Origin: Polaromonas sp. A23
Lineage (GTDB): Bacteria; Pseudomonadota; Gammaproteobacteria; Burkholderiales; Burkholderiaceae_C
Direction: 5' to 3'
Assembly: GCF_002001015.1 (NCBI RefSeq)
Contig: NZ_MUNO01000010.1
Span: forward strand, 124,001 to 188,000
Length of the DNA: 64,000 nt
This document shows, one piece after another, positions 28,023 to 36,585 of the stretch. The position numbers were made by a program, and so were the translations under genes. The notes under the pieces were generated by a model, which was given only the letters and a program-made list of their open reading frames with translations, had not been told where the DNA came from and did no database searches. Every line of letters starts with the position of its first letter. The first letter of the stretch is position 1.

Positions 28023-28844
28023 TCAGGGTCGGGGGCTGTAGCTGGGCGGACGACGCTCACGCAGGCTGGACACACCCTCGCGCACATCAGGTCCGGCAAA
28101 ACCCATGAACTCCAGCGCAAGTGACGCGTCGAAGGCCGGCCCCGCCTGGCGCAGCCAGTTGTTGAGCGCATATTTGGTCCAGCTGATGGCGGTTGGCGAG
28201 CCCGCCGCCAGGCGGTCGGCCACCTCGTACGCCTTGGGCAGCAACTGCTCATCGTCCACCGCCAGCGAGACCAGGCCAATGCGCTCGGCCTCCTCACCGC
28301 TGATCGGTTCGCAAAGCATCAGGTAGTACTTGGCTTTGGCCATGCCACACAGCAAGGGCCAGACAATAGCTGCATGGTCGCCGGCCGCCACACCCAGACG
28401 GGTGTGGCCATCAACAATCTTCGCGCTTTTTGCTGCAATCGAAATGTCAGCCAGCAAACCCGCCACCAGCCCGGCGCCCACCGCCGGGCCATGCAGCGCG
28501 CTGACGATGGGCTTGTCGCAATTGATCACGTTGTAGACCAGGTCGCGCGCCTCCTTCCAGACCCGGGTGCGGACGGCAAAGTCTTCGGCCATGTCCTGCA
28601 CCAGCGCCAGGTCGCCACCGCCGGAAAAGCCCAGGCCTTCGCCGCGCAGCACGGCGCAACGCACCGAGTCGTCGGCGCCTACGTCGCGCCAGATCTGTGC
28701 GAGCTCGCGGTGGCCATCGTGGCCTGCTGTTGGCAGCTTTCCGTTGAGGGCTTTCATCTGGATATCCAGCACCGCGCAGTTCGCGCCCCGCCGCGTGATG
28801 TGCAAGGTCTGGTAAGCGCTGTAGTCAACCGGCTGGGAAGTCAT
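28023..28844 (-). CDS. Enoyl-CoA hydratase/isomerase family protein
   Basis: 273-residue crotonase-fold protein. The oxyanion-hole segments are [12 protein letters not shown] and [22 protein letters not shown]; the usual catalytic Glu regions read [16 protein letters not shown], so the classical two glutamates of enoyl-CoA hydratase are not evident and the reaction may differ (isomerase, decarboxylase or hydrolase type). Start at ATG 28844 after GAAGGAGACACC. It lies divergently from a DksA-like gene 141 bp away. Confidence 0.82.
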   Translation of the reverse strand: MTSQPVDYSAYQTLHITRRGANCAVLDIQMKALNGKLPTAGHDGHRELAQIWRDVGADDSVRCAVLRGEGLGFSGGGDLALVQDMAEDFAVRTRVWKEARDLVYNVINCDKPIVSALHGPAVGAGLVAGLLADISIAAKSAKIVDGHTRLGVAAGDHAAIVWPLLCGMAKAKYYLMLCEPISGEEAERIGLVSLAVDDEQLLPKAYEVADRLAAGSPTAISWTKYALNNWLRQAGPAFDASLALEFMGFAGPDVREGVSSLRERRPPSYSPRP

Positions 28845-28985
28845 GGTGTCTCCTTCAGGTATGGAAAAGGGAATCCATGAATTGTGCCTCGCACCCCGCC
28901 GACGGCCATTCACTTGACCTTCATCAACAGGGACTGGCAACGCACGACGCATGATGAAAACATATCACCTGAAGGAGCCCTCCGA

Positions 28986-29354
28986 ATGAATTCCCAACAA
29001 GCTGCGCCCTACCGCCAGCAGTTGCTGGCCCAGCGCACTGCCTTGCTTGCACAAATTGCGGCACAGCGCGGAGGTGTCGTCAGCCGCGCGGATGCCGCTG
29101 CCGAACACTTCGGCCAGCCGGAAGACTCACGCGCCCAAGTGGCAACCGAACGCGAGATCGAGTTTGCCCTGGGTGAACGCGAAACGGCCGAGCTCGCTGC
29201 AATTGACGCAGCACTGGCCCGCATCGAAGCCGGAAGCTACGGGCAGTGCACCGACTGCGGCGTCAGCATTCCCGCCGCCAGACTGCAAGCCAGCCCCGAA
29301 GCGCAGCGCTGCATCCCCTGCCAGGAAAAGGCCGAGCAAACCCGCCCTGCCTGA
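28986..29354 (+). CDS. DksA/TraR-family zinc-finger protein
   Basis: 122-residue protein with an N-terminal helical hairpin (about 1-75) and a C-terminal four-cysteine zinc finger (CTDCG and CIPCQ). These proteins enter the secondary channel of RNA polymerase and alter promoter choice, often with ppGpp. It lacks a clear DxxDxA tip motif of canonical DksA (ADAAAEHFGQPEDSRAQ is the tip region), so it is a paralogue rather than the main DksA. ATG 28986 follows GAAGGAG. The next gene, 38 bp on, is a translation-factor-like protein. Confidence 0.85.
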   Translation: MNSQQAAPYRQQLLAQRTALLAQIAAQRGGVVSRADAAAEHFGQPEDSRAQVATEREIEFALGERETAELAAIDAALARIEAGSYGQCTDCGVSIPAARLQASPEAQRCIPCQEKAEQTRPA

Positions 29355-29392
29355 CTCCCTCGTCTTTTCTTCTTCTTTCGACAAAGGATTTC

Positions 29393-29767
29393 ATGAGCAC
29401 CTTTCACGCCATTGTCTGGATCGACCAATCCGAAGCCCATGTGCTGATGTTTGACCGCGAACACATGCAGGCCCAGCGCATCAAATCACGCACGCATCAC
29501 AAACACCAGGGCAAAGCCGAGGACAGCGCCGCCTTCTTTGCCGACGTTGCCCGGGCACTGGCCGGCACGCATGAAGTGCTGCTGACCGGCCCCGGTCTGG
29601 TGCGCAACCAGTTCCGCGACTGGTGCAGCAGCCACCTGCCGTCCGTGGCCGACAGCGTGGTGGACTCGGTGGCCGCCGATCATCCGAGCGATGGCCAGCT
29701 GGTCGCGCTGGCCCGCCAGTATTTCAAGAAATTCGACAACATGACGGCCGATCCTTCGACGGCCTGA
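29393..29767 (+). CDS. eRF1/host-attachment-like translational machinery protein
   Basis: 124 residues, matching the family often labelled translational machinery protein: starts FHAIVWIDQSEAHVLMFD, has IKSRTHHKHQGKAE in place of the usual HLHHK segment, then VARALAGTHEVLLTGPG and DHPSDGQLVALARQYFK near the end. The fold is related to the central domain of eRF1/Pelota and to plant-bacterial host-attachment proteins. Molecular role is not established. It shares strand and short spacing with the DksA-like gene. Confidence 0.72.
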   Translation: MSTFHAIVWIDQSEAHVLMFDREHMQAQRIKSRTHHKHQGKAEDSAAFFADVARALAGTHEVLLTGPGLVRNQFRDWCSSHLPSVADSVVDSVAADHPSDGQLVALARQYFKKFDNMTADPSTA

Positions 29768-29827
29768 TCCGGAGGTTTTCTCAGGGACGCTCCGTCCCCG
29801 CCATGGCAGGCTGCTATCCTTCACCGG

Positions 29828-30241
29828 ATGCGCAGCCTGTTTCATTTCGCCTTCAACGTCACCGATCTGGATGAAGCCCGGCGCTTCTATGGCAGTGTGC
29901 TCGGCTGCACCGAAGGCCGCAGTGCCGACACCTGGGTCGACTTCGATTTCATGGGTCACCAGCTTTCGCTGCACCTGGGCCAGCCTTTCAAGACCGAGCG
30001 CACCGGGCATGTGGGAGACACCCTTGTGCCCATGCCGCATTTCGGCCTGGTGCTGGCACTGCCCGACTGGCAGGCCATGGCCCAGCGCCTGCAGGATGCG
30101 GGCACCGACTTCCTGTTTGCGCCGCAGGTGCGTTTCGAAGGCCAGCCCGGAGAGCAGTGGACCATGTTCTTCTGCGACCCCTTCGGCAACCCGCTGGAGA
30201 TCAAGGGCTTCCGCGACCTTCAGGCAATTTACGCGTCATGA
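29828..30241 (+). CDS. VOC (glyoxalase/bleomycin-resistance) family protein
   Basis: 137 residues, one vicinal-oxygen-chelate domain of paired beta-alpha-beta-beta-beta units: FHFAFNVTDLDEARRFYGSVLGC at the start, FDFMGHQLSLHLG mid-way and FFCDPFGNPLEIKGFRDL at the end. The first His, a central His (HQLSLHL), and the Glu in LEIKGF are plausible metal ligands. Dioxygenase or isomerase activity cannot be told from sequence. It ends inside the area of the repeat upstream of the marC-like gene. Confidence 0.85.
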   Translation: MRSLFHFAFNVTDLDEARRFYGSVLGCTEGRSADTWVDFDFMGHQLSLHLGQPFKTERTGHVGDTLVPMPHFGLVLALPDWQAMAQRLQDAGTDFLFAPQVRFEGQPGEQWTMFFCDPFGNPLEIKGFRDLQAIYAS

Positions 30242-30255
30242 AGATGGACGGGTGG

Positions 30256-30360
30256 GAGCTCTTCAATCAAGCAGGGGCCGCGGATCTGGCTTTGCCAGTC
30301 CGCAGGCGCAGCGGCCCCCTCGGGGGGCAGGGAACTACACGAAGTGAGCGACCGTGGGGC
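30256..30360 (+). repeat. GC-rich intergenic repeat, copy at 30.3 kb
   Basis: Reads GCAGGGGCCGCGGATCTGG, a CTTTGCCAG loop, CGCAGGCGCAGCGGCC and then CCCCCTCGGGGGGCAG, TACACGAAGTGAGCGA and GTGGGGCC. Same family as other copies but in the opposite orientation to the tandem pair at 24.7 kb. It occupies the whole gap between the VOC gene and the MarC-family gene. Confidence 0.7.
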
Positions 30361-30364
30361 CCCA

Positions 30365-30943
30365 GTGAATTACACCTTTGCATCAGCCACCATCCTGCTC
30401 CTGCTGATCACTGATCCGCTGGGCAACATCCCGATTTTTGCCAATGCCCTGCGCAACGTGGCTCCGGAGCGTCGGGCGTTTGTGATCCTGCGCGAGGTGC
30501 TGATTGCCTTCCTGCTCCTGCAGGCCTTCATGTTTGTGGGTGACAGTTTCCTGCGCGTGATGAACCTCAGCGAACTCTCGCTGCAAATTGCCGGTGCGGT
30601 CATCCTGTTCCTGATCGCCTTGCGGATGATCTTTCCGGTAGCGCCCGCTGAGGCGGAGCCATTGCAGGGTGAGCCCTTGATTGTGCCGCTGGCCATTCCG
30701 GCGCTCGCCACGGTGCTGCTCCTGGTGTCGCAGGCGCCGGCCCGGCGACTCGAATGGGTGGCAGCGCTTTGCGTGACCATGGCGGTCTGCGCCGTGGTCC
30801 TGGTGCTGGCCGAACGCATCCAGCGGATAGTGGGCGACCGGTTGCTGGTGGCTTTCGAGCGGCTCATGGGTTTGATCCTCGTGGCCATTTCGGTGGAAAT
30901 GCTGCTGCGCGGCATCAAGGCCTTTGCCGGCCAGCTGTACTAG
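30365..30943 (+). CDS. MarC-family integral membrane protein
   Basis: 192 residues and about six membrane helices. Family features are LLITDPLGNIPIF near the N-terminus, REVLIAFLLLQAF, LRMIFP and LVPLAIPA-like IVPLAIPALATVLLL. MarC proteins were once linked to multiple antibiotic resistance, but function is unproven. The translation start is a GTG: 30365 gives the family-typical N-terminus; a second GTG at 30344 lies within the upstream repeat. No good ribosome-binding site precedes either. Confidence 0.82.
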   Translation: MNYTFASATILLLLITDPLGNIPIFANALRNVAPERRAFVILREVLIAFLLLQAFMFVGDSFLRVMNLSELSLQIAGAVILFLIALRMIFPVAPAEAEPLQGEPLIVPLAIPALATVLLLVSQAPARRLEWVAALCVTMAVCAVVLVLAERIQRIVGDRLLVAFERLMGLILVAISVEMLLRGIKAFAGQLY

Positions 30944-30956
30944 CAAGCAGCCCGAT

Positions 30957-31841
30957 TTATTTAGCGGCGGCCAGCAAGCGGCTCAGCTCAGGAGACATCG
31001 GCAGGTTCAGCGCCTTGTTCGCTGGCGGCGCCGGTTTGGTGAACCATTTCTCATAGGTCTGGTTGAATTTTCCGCTGCGCATGGACTCGACGATGCTCAG
31101 ATCCACCAGCTTTTGCAACGCCGGATCTCCGCTTCTGTAAACAATGGCAATCGGCTCGGAGGAGAGGCGTTCGGGCAGCAGTGCAAAGTCAGCCGGATTT
31201 TTGGCGGTCAATGCAGCATTGATCAGGAGAACGTCGTCGCGCGCGTAACCATCGGCCTGCCGAAGGCTTAACTGGCTCATGGCCGCATCGTGCTCCAGCA
31301 CATTGGCTATTTTCCATTTCAGGCCATTGCCTGCCGCATGCATCTCCAGGGCATTCCTGGCGGTGGTGCCTCCCAGCACCACCAGGTTTTTGCCCGCGAG
31401 CTGGTTTACCGAGGTGAGCTTGTCGCCGCTACGCACCATCACCCGCACTGCCGCATAAAAGATGGGGGGAGAAAAGGAAACCAGCTTGCGTCGGGCTTCG
31501 GTGTCGCTGGTGTTGGCGCACACCAGGTCAATTGCTCCGCTTCTGAGCAGGCTGACCACACGTTCCTGTTCAACAGCCTGGTAAACCACGCGCAGGTTTT
31601 TTGCAGAAGACTCCCGGCCAATGCGCTCGATGATCGGCGTGCAGAGGTCGAGGCTATAACCGGATGCGCCCTTTCCGTCAGAGAAAGAGAATGGGAAAGC
31701 GTTCTCGCGGTAACCCACCACAAGCAGGCTGCGGCTTCTGACTTTTTCGAGGGTGGATTGCGCCCATGCGGGAGGCACAGCCATTAAAACCAGCAGCAGC
31801 GGCACCATCCAGTGCCGGGTCGAATGCATCCTGATAGTCAT
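30957..31841 (-). CDS. Orphan amino-acid ABC transporter substrate-binding protein (GltI-like)
   Basis: 294 residues with a signal peptide ending PAWAQ, then a family-3 periplasmic binding protein: SLLVVGYRENAFPFSF, GYSLDLCTPIIERI, RSGAIDLVCANTSDTEARR and the second-lobe LVVLGGTTARNALE. Closest in style to glutamate/aspartate binding proteins (GltI). No permease or ATPase gene lies nearby, so it either serves a transporter encoded elsewhere or acts as a sensor. It is followed upstream by the FAH gene in the same direction, 78 bp away. Confidence 0.85.
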   Translation of the reverse strand: MTIRMHSTRHWMVPLLLVLMAVPPAWAQSTLEKVRSRSLLVVGYRENAFPFSFSDGKGASGYSLDLCTPIIERIGRESSAKNLRVVYQAVEQERVVSLLRSGAIDLVCANTSDTEARRKLVSFSPPIFYAAVRVMVRSGDKLTSVNQLAGKNLVVLGGTTARNALEMHAAGNGLKWKIANVLEHDAAMSQLSLRQADGYARDDVLLINAALTAKNPADFALLPERLSSEPIAIVYRSGDPALQKLVDLSIVESMRSGKFNQTYEKWFTKPAPPANKALNLPMSPELSRLLAAAK

Positions 31842-31919
31842 AGAGCCTCCCCTGCGGTACGCAGTAGTCGGCTTTCATTATTGGGTAAAAGCCGCGCTAC
31901 TGCAAACCACCGGGTCGGC

Positions 31920-32927
31920 TCAACCGTATTGGACGATTTTCTGGTCTATCGCGCCAAATACCAGCTCGCCGTCCTTGCCCTTCATTTCGATGCGGATGGT
32001 GTCGCCGAATTTCATGAATTCGGTCGAAGGCTTGCCGTCCTGAATGGTTTCAATCGCACGCTTTTCGGCAATGCAGCTGTAGCCCTTGGGCCAATCCGTT
32101 TTGCCCTTGACCTCGACGCCCTTGTTGCTCACAGTGCCCGAGCCGACGATGGAGCCTGCGCGCACATTGCGCGTCTTGCAGATGTGCGCAATCAACTGGC
32201 CGAAGTGAAAAGTCATCTCGGGGCCGGCATCGCACATGCCCACCTTGCGGCCGTTCCAGGTGCTCTGCATGGTGAGGTTGACGCGGCCCTTGTCCCAGGC
32301 GTCTCCCAGTTCATCGGGCGTGACTGCGACCGGGCTGAAGGCGGTGGCGGGCTTGCTCTGGAAAAACCCGAAGCCTTTGGCGAGTTCGTTGGGAATGAGG
32401 TTGCGCAGGCTCACGTCGTTGGCCAGCATGATCAGGCGAATGCCTTCAAGCGCCTGCTCGGATGTGCTCGTCATGGGCACGTCGCCGGTAATGACGGCCA
32501 CTTCCGCCTCGAAATCGATGCCGTACTCTTCGCTCGGGCAGAGCACATCGTCACAGGGTCCGATGAAGTCGTCGCTGCCGCCCTGGTACATCAGCGGGTC
32601 TTTGTAGAAGCTGTCGGGCACCTCGGACTCGCGGGCCTTGCGCACCAGTTCGACGTGGTTGATGTAGGCCGAGCCGTCGGCCCACTGGTAGGCGCGCGGC
32701 AATGGCGCCATGCAGCGTACCGGTTCGAACGGGAATGCGTGGCGGGCCTTGCCGTTGTTCAGGGTTTCATAAAGATCCTGCAACTGCGGCGCCAGGAAGT
32801 TCCAGTCGTCGAGCACCTGCTGCAATTTGCCGGCAATGCCCGTCGCATAATGAGCCATCGACAAATCGCGCGAGACAACCACGAGCTGGCCATCACGTGA
32901 GCCGTCTTTGTAGGTAGCAAGTTTCAT
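31920..32927 (-). CDS. Fumarylacetoacetate hydrolase family protein
   Basis: 335 residues of the FAH superfamily, hydrolysing or decarboxylating 1,3-diketo or 2-oxo acids from aromatic or amino-acid catabolism. The metal site is visible as IDFEAEVAVITGD (two glutamates) with a later GSGTVSNKGVEVKG and the N-terminal YATGIAGKLQ and FPFEPVRCM regions. This longer form resembles FahA-like fumarylacetoacetases of beta-proteobacteria. It is divergent from an IclR-type regulator 124 bp away, which likely controls it. Confidence 0.87.
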   Translation of the reverse strand: MKLATYKDGSRDGQLVVVSRDLSMAHYATGIAGKLQQVLDDWNFLAPQLQDLYETLNNGKARHAFPFEPVRCMAPLPRAYQWADGSAYINHVELVRKARESEVPDSFYKDPLMYQGGSDDFIGPCDDVLCPSEEYGIDFEAEVAVITGDVPMTSTSEQALEGIRLIMLANDVSLRNLIPNELAKGFGFFQSKPATAFSPVAVTPDELGDAWDKGRVNLTMQSTWNGRKVGMCDAGPEMTFHFGQLIAHICKTRNVRAGSIVGSGTVSNKGVEVKGKTDWPKGYSCIAEKRAIETIQDGKPSTEFMKFGDTIRIEMKGKDGELVFGAIDQKIVQYG

Positions 32928-33051
32928 CAGTTTCCTCTGTTCTTGGGGGCGGATGGGTGAAGTTGATTACACACTGCGTACACCTTGCGCTAAAGTTACG
33001 ATAAGTGAAATCAATTTACCTAAATGTAATTTTCAATTTTAGTCGAATTCC

Positions 33052-33903
33052 ATGAAAGAGCGCAAAACACCCCCTGCGGCCTTGCCAGGCAGCCTGCCCA
33101 CCCAGCGTGCCGGCATCCAGTCTGTGGAAGTAGGCTTCAGCCTGCTGCAGGTGCTGGGCGCATCGCCGGGCGCACTGATGCTGCGCGATCTGGCTGCAGC
33201 GGCCGGCATGAGTGCGGCCAAGGCACACCGCTACCTGGTGAGTTTCCAGCGGCTCGAACTCGTCACTCAGGACTCGGGCAGCACACGGTACGACCTTGGC
33301 CCCGCGGCGCTCAAGCTGGGCCTGGCTTCGCTCTCGCGCCTGGACAGCGTCAAGGTCGCACGCCAGCGTCTGGGGCCGCTGATGGAGCAAATCGGCCAGA
33401 CCCTGGCCCTGGCCGTGTGGGGCAACCAGGGGCCCACCATCGTGCACTGGGAAGAATCGCCACAGGCCATCACTGTCAATTTGCGCCTCGGCGATGTGAT
33501 GCCCCTGCTGTCGTCAGCCACCGGCCTGTGTTTTTGCGCCTTCATGGCGCAAGCATCCGCCGGCCGGCGGCACCCAAACGACCATCTGGCACCGCTGCTC
33601 AAAAACGAGCTGGCGCGCATGCAGAAACTCGCCCGCAAGGATGTGCCCCGCACCATGACCGAGGTCACGGCGGTGCTGGAAGAAGTTCGCGCACGCGGCG
33701 TGGCCCGCGTGATAGACACCCTGCTGCCCGGCGTGGGTGGGTTCTGCGCGCCGGTGTTTGATGCCGACGGCCACCTGGCGCTTGGCATGGTGGCACTCGG
33801 GTCCCTTGCCAACTTCGATCCCGAATGGGACGGCGCGGTGGCACGGCCGCTGGTAGCAGCGGCCACGCAACTTTCCAGTGATCTGGGATTCACAGGGGCA
33901 TGA
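33052..33903 (+). CDS. IclR-family transcriptional regulator
   Basis: 283 residues: an N-terminal winged helix (about 20-85; SLLQVLGASPGALMLRDLAAAAGM, AKAHRYLVSFQRLELV) and a GAF-like IclR effector domain (about 100-270). It is divergent from the FAH-family hydrolase, the common arrangement for IclR control of catabolic genes; the ligand is probably a pathway intermediate. Its stop overlaps the start of the next gene by 4 bp (ATGA), so the two are translationally coupled. Confidence 0.88.
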   Translation: MKERKTPPAALPGSLPTQRAGIQSVEVGFSLLQVLGASPGALMLRDLAAAAGMSAAKAHRYLVSFQRLELVTQDSGSTRYDLGPAALKLGLASLSRLDSVKVARQRLGPLMEQIGQTLALAVWGNQGPTIVHWEESPQAITVNLRLGDVMPLLSSATGLCFCAFMAQASAGRRHPNDHLAPLLKNELARMQKLARKDVPRTMTEVTAVLEEVRARGVARVIDTLLPGVGGFCAPVFDADGHLALGMVALGSLANFDPEWDGAVARPLVAAATQLSSDLGFTGA

Positions 33904-34973
33904 ACACCCTTTCTGCCGGCCAGCCCCCAGCGCTGCCGGCAAAACCGCTGATCGTTTTGACATCACTCGTGGGACTGGCCCATGTGCTGTTGTTACAGGC
34001 TGCACCGCTGGAATGGGGCGCGGTGCCTGCGCCGCAGGTGACGCCACGGGCATTCATCACGCGTACGCTGGAGATCAAGCCGGCAGCCGTCACCACGCCC
34101 TCAACGCCTCCGCCCGCAACACCCACCGTCCGGCGCGCGCCCGCCAAAACCAGGGCGCCAGCCCCGCCAGCGCAACAAAATACGGCCCCAGCCCTTGTTC
34201 CGCCTACGCCAATAGCTCCTGAATTAATAGCAAACGCCACACCCGACACTATCCCGGTAGCTGACACACCGTCCACCACGCCGTCAATACCCGCAGCTCA
34301 GCCTGAGTCTCCACTGGCAGGAGCCAGCACCGCGCTGACCATTCCCGGTTCTGTACGGCTCAAATACGCGATGACGGGCCGCTCAAAAAACATGGACTAC
34401 AGCGCCTTTGCCGAACTGAGCTGGCTGCAGGATGGCCAGAGCTATGACGCCAAAATGAGCGCCAGCGCGTTTCTGATTGGCTCGCGCAGCATGAGCAGTA
34501 GCGGCCGCATCACTGCCGATGGCCTGGCCCCGACGCGTTTTCTGGACAAGTACCGAAGCGAACGTGCAGCGCATTTCGAAGCCGACAAAGGCAAGATCAG
34601 CTTCAGCGCCAACACACCCGACGCACCCTGGCTGCGCGGCGCCCAGGATCGGCTGAGCGTTTTCCTGCAACTGGGCAGCCTGCTGGCCGGCGACCCGGCC
34701 AGCTATCCGGTGGGCAGCAAAGTGTCGCTTTACACGGCAGGTCCTCGCGAAGCCGACACCTGGACTTTTACCGTCGAGGCAGAAGAAACGCTCAGCCTGC
34801 CTGCCGGAGAAGTTGCCGCCGTCAAGCTGACGCGCAAGCCGCAGCGCGACTACGACCAGACTGTGGAAATCTGGTTTGCACCTTCGATGGAGTACCTGCC
34901 GGTGCGCAGCCGCATCACCCAGCAAAACGGTGACTTCATCGACCAGCAGTTGCGCGCGACCGAAAAACCCTGA
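33900..34973 (+). CDS. DUF3108 protein with TonB-like proline-rich linker
   Basis: 357 residues. An N-terminal membrane helix (about 18-38) is followed by a Pro/Thr/Ala-rich stretch (about 50-135), then a DUF3108 domain (about 145-350) with RLKYAMTGRSKNMDYSAF, SRSMSSSGRITADGL, PTRFLDKYRSERAAHFE and LPAGEVAAVKLTRKPQRDYDQT. The architecture resembles TonB-like periplasm-spanning proteins. Part of the proline-rich linker (PALVPPTPIAPELIANA) is encoded by a copy of the AGCTAT palindromic element at about 34188-34235. Function unknown; it overlaps the IclR gene by 4 bp. Confidence 0.8.
   Translation: MNTLSAGQPPALPAKPLIVLTSLVGLAHVLLLQAAPLEWGAVPAPQVTPRAFITRTLEIKPAAVTTPSTPPPATPTVRRAPAKTRAPAPPAQQNTAPALVPPTPIAPELIANATPDTIPVADTPSTTPSIPAAQPESPLAGASTALTIPGSVRLKYAMTGRSKNMDYSAFAELSWLQDGQSYDAKMSASAFLIGSRSMSSSGRITADGLAPTRFLDKYRSERAAHFEADKGKISFSANTPDAPWLRGAQDRLSVFLQLGSLLAGDPASYPVGSKVSLYTAGPREADTWTFTVEAEETLSLPAGEVAAVKLTRKPQRDYDQTVEIWFAPSMEYLPVRSRITQQNGDFIDQQLRATEKP
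34188..34235 (+). repeat. AGCTAT-family palindromic element inside DUF3108 gene
   Basis: CAGCCCTTGTTCCGCC, then AATAGCTCCTGAATTAATAG as the palindrome, continuing CAAACG. It is in the linker-coding part of the frame and read through. The AGCTCCTGA..ATAGC version is shared with the copies in putA and the YggS gene. Confidence 0.55.
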
Positions 34974-35049
34974 GTCCACCACAGACCCGCAACAGACGAA
35001 GGGCTCCAGCGTGATTTTTTTGGCATTTCAGGGAATAACCCTGTGGCCC

Positions 35050-35077
35050 TTGAACTCGGCCTATTCGTTGTTATCTT
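35050..35077 (+). promoter_or_regulatory. Candidate sigma70 promoter of the DUF3567 gene
   Basis: TTGAAC (35050-35055), 16-nt spacer, TATCTT (35072-35077), 39 bp before the ATG and upstream of AGGAAGGA. The only clear promoter-like pair in this gap. Confidence 0.4.
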
Positions 35078-35115
35078 AAGTGTTAATAACATCACCCATA
35101 CAGGAAGGACACGCC

Positions 35116-35397
35116 ATGCAAATGCTTTACGACTCTGAATCCTTTGTGGTGGTGCAGATTCACGCAAACGCGCTGGAAGAGTCTGCACCGCAGCCCTCCG
35201 TGCCGCAGCTTGCGCGCCATGGCTTTGAAATTGTCGACAAACGCTCCGGCAAAGAGGTTTACCTCGACGGTTCCTGGGCAGAACTGTTCCAGGAGCGGCT
35301 GAACGTCTGGCAAAAAAATACGCCGACGCAGGAAGAAGTCGAAGACACCCTTGAAGGTTACGCCGAGCTGGCGCACACCCCCATCGGGCTGCACTGA
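35116..35397 (+). CDS. DUF3567 family protein
   Basis: 93 residues, acidic, no membrane segment. Begins MQMLYDSESFVVVQIHA and ends with a helix ERLNVWQKNTPTQEEVEDTL, the pattern of DUF3567 proteins of Burkholderiales. Role is unknown. Start at ATG 35116 is preceded by AGGAAGGA; an earlier in-frame ATG at 35080 lacks one. Confidence 0.78.
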   Translation: MQMLYDSESFVVVQIHANALEESAPQPSVPQLARHGFEIVDKRSGKEVYLDGSWAELFQERLNVWQKNTPTQEEVEDTLEGYAELAHTPIGLH

Positions 35398-35421
35398 AGC
35401 TGGCCCAGGAGGGCCGGCCCC

Positions 35422-35592
35422 TCAGTTCGCCTGGTTCCGCGTTCCGTACAAGCACTGATAGATCGGCGCCACCAAGCGACAAACCTGAAACGCCGTGACC
35501 ACGGGCACACCGAGCTGAAGCACCTTCGCGGTGATCGCCATTTCGGCATTGCCGCCCGGTGAGGTTCCCAGCGCTACCGGCTTGAGGGGCAT
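35422..35592 (-). pseudogene. Remnant of an AbrB-family (PF05145) membrane protein gene
   Basis: A 56-codon open stretch encodes a C-terminal fragment: a GTSPGGNAEMAITAKVLQLG segment, then VPVVTAFQVCRLVA. It is the end of the second half of AbrB-type transporters (SPGG.AEM..TA..L motif). The reading frame stays open a little upstream of the ATG at 35592, but the residues there are not AbrB-like and the remaining membrane helices are absent. It therefore looks like the stump of a deleted gene lying between DUF3567 and ChaN-like genes. Confidence 0.55.
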
Positions 35593-35672
35593 CAACAAAA
35601 GGCGGTGGGAAATTGACAGGCAGACAGCCGCCGCATTTCACATGGGGCTAGTATTGCTTTGTGCACTTCACC

Positions 35673-36557
35673 ATGAACCTGACCCCTACCGCCTCGCGCC
35701 ACGCCCGGGCCGTCGCCGCTCTGGCGCCGCTGCTCCTCGTGTTTTTGCTTTCCGCCTGCGCCAGCGTGCCTGAGCCCCGGCTGTTTCCCCACACCGCCAC
35801 GGACATCACCACCCGGACCGATGCATTGCTGCCTGCCGACGTGATCCTGCTTGGCGAGCAGCATGATGCGGCAGAACACCAGGACATTCACCGGCAGGTC
35901 ATCGAACATCTCGCGGTGCGCGGCCAACTCGCCGCCGTGGTGCTGGAGATGGCCGAGGCAGGCAGCAGCACCGCCACCCTCAAATCCAACAGCACACAGC
36001 TGCAGGTGCAGGCTGCGCTCCACTGGAACAACAAGAGCTGGCCCTGGGTGGCCTATTGGCCTGCCGTGATGGCGGCCGTGAAAGCCGGTGTACCCGTCCT
36101 CGGCGGCAACCTGCCTGTCGTCCAGATGCGCGAAGCCATGGCTGACGCCCAGCTGGACCAGCGACTCCCGGGTCCCGCGTTGAAGGCACAACAGCAACTG
36201 ATACGCCAGGGCCACTGCGGACTGCTGCCGGAAACGCAGATCACTCCCATGACACGCGTCCAGATCGCCCGCGACGTCAGCATCGCACGCACTGTGGCTG
36301 GCACCGTGCTGCCCGGCAAGACCGTGGTGGTGCTGGCCGGCAGCGGCCACGTCAACCGGACACTGGGTGTTCCGCAACATCTGCCGCCAGGGATGAAACT
36401 CAAGGCCGTGCAATTGCGCGCCGGCCCGGCGCCTGCCGAAACAAATGCGCGACAGCAGGCCGAAACGAAAGCGGCCTATGACGCGGTCTGGTCTACGCCG
36501 GCCTTGCCGGAGCAGGACTACTGCGAGGGCCTGCAGGAAAAACTGAAGGCAAAATAG
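35673..36557 (+). CDS. ChaN-like heme-binding lipoprotein
   Basis: About 294 residues. Signal peptide with lipobox LSAC, then a ChaN/cofactor-heme-binding domain: ADVILLGEQHDAAEHQDIHRQV (the GE.H metal/heme motif), AVVLEMAEAG, WVAYWPAVMAAVKAGVPVLGGNLP and VVVLAGSGHVNRTLGVP. ChaN binds stacked hemes at the outer membrane and is linked to iron acquisition. A GTG at 35661 could extend the protein by four residues. Possible disulfide: QGHCGLLP and DYCEGL. Confidence 0.85.
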   Translation: MNLTPTASRHARAVAALAPLLLVFLLSACASVPEPRLFPHTATDITTRTDALLPADVILLGEQHDAAEHQDIHRQVIEHLAVRGQLAAVVLEMAEAGSSTATLKSNSTQLQVQAALHWNNKSWPWVAYWPAVMAAVKAGVPVLGGNLPVVQMREAMADAQLDQRLPGPALKAQQQLIRQGHCGLLPETQITPMTRVQIARDVSIARTVAGTVLPGKTVVVLAGSGHVNRTLGVPQHLPPGMKLKAVQLRAGPAPAETNARQQAETKAAYDAVWSTPALPEQDYCEGLQEKLKAK

Positions 36558-36585
36558 CTTTCACCGTTGATCCTGCCCCCTGCCC

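Noticed and set aside
35358..35549. Alternative minus-strand frame over the AbrB remnant
   Set aside because: Different frame; only the 35422-35592 frame shows the SPGG.AEM motif.
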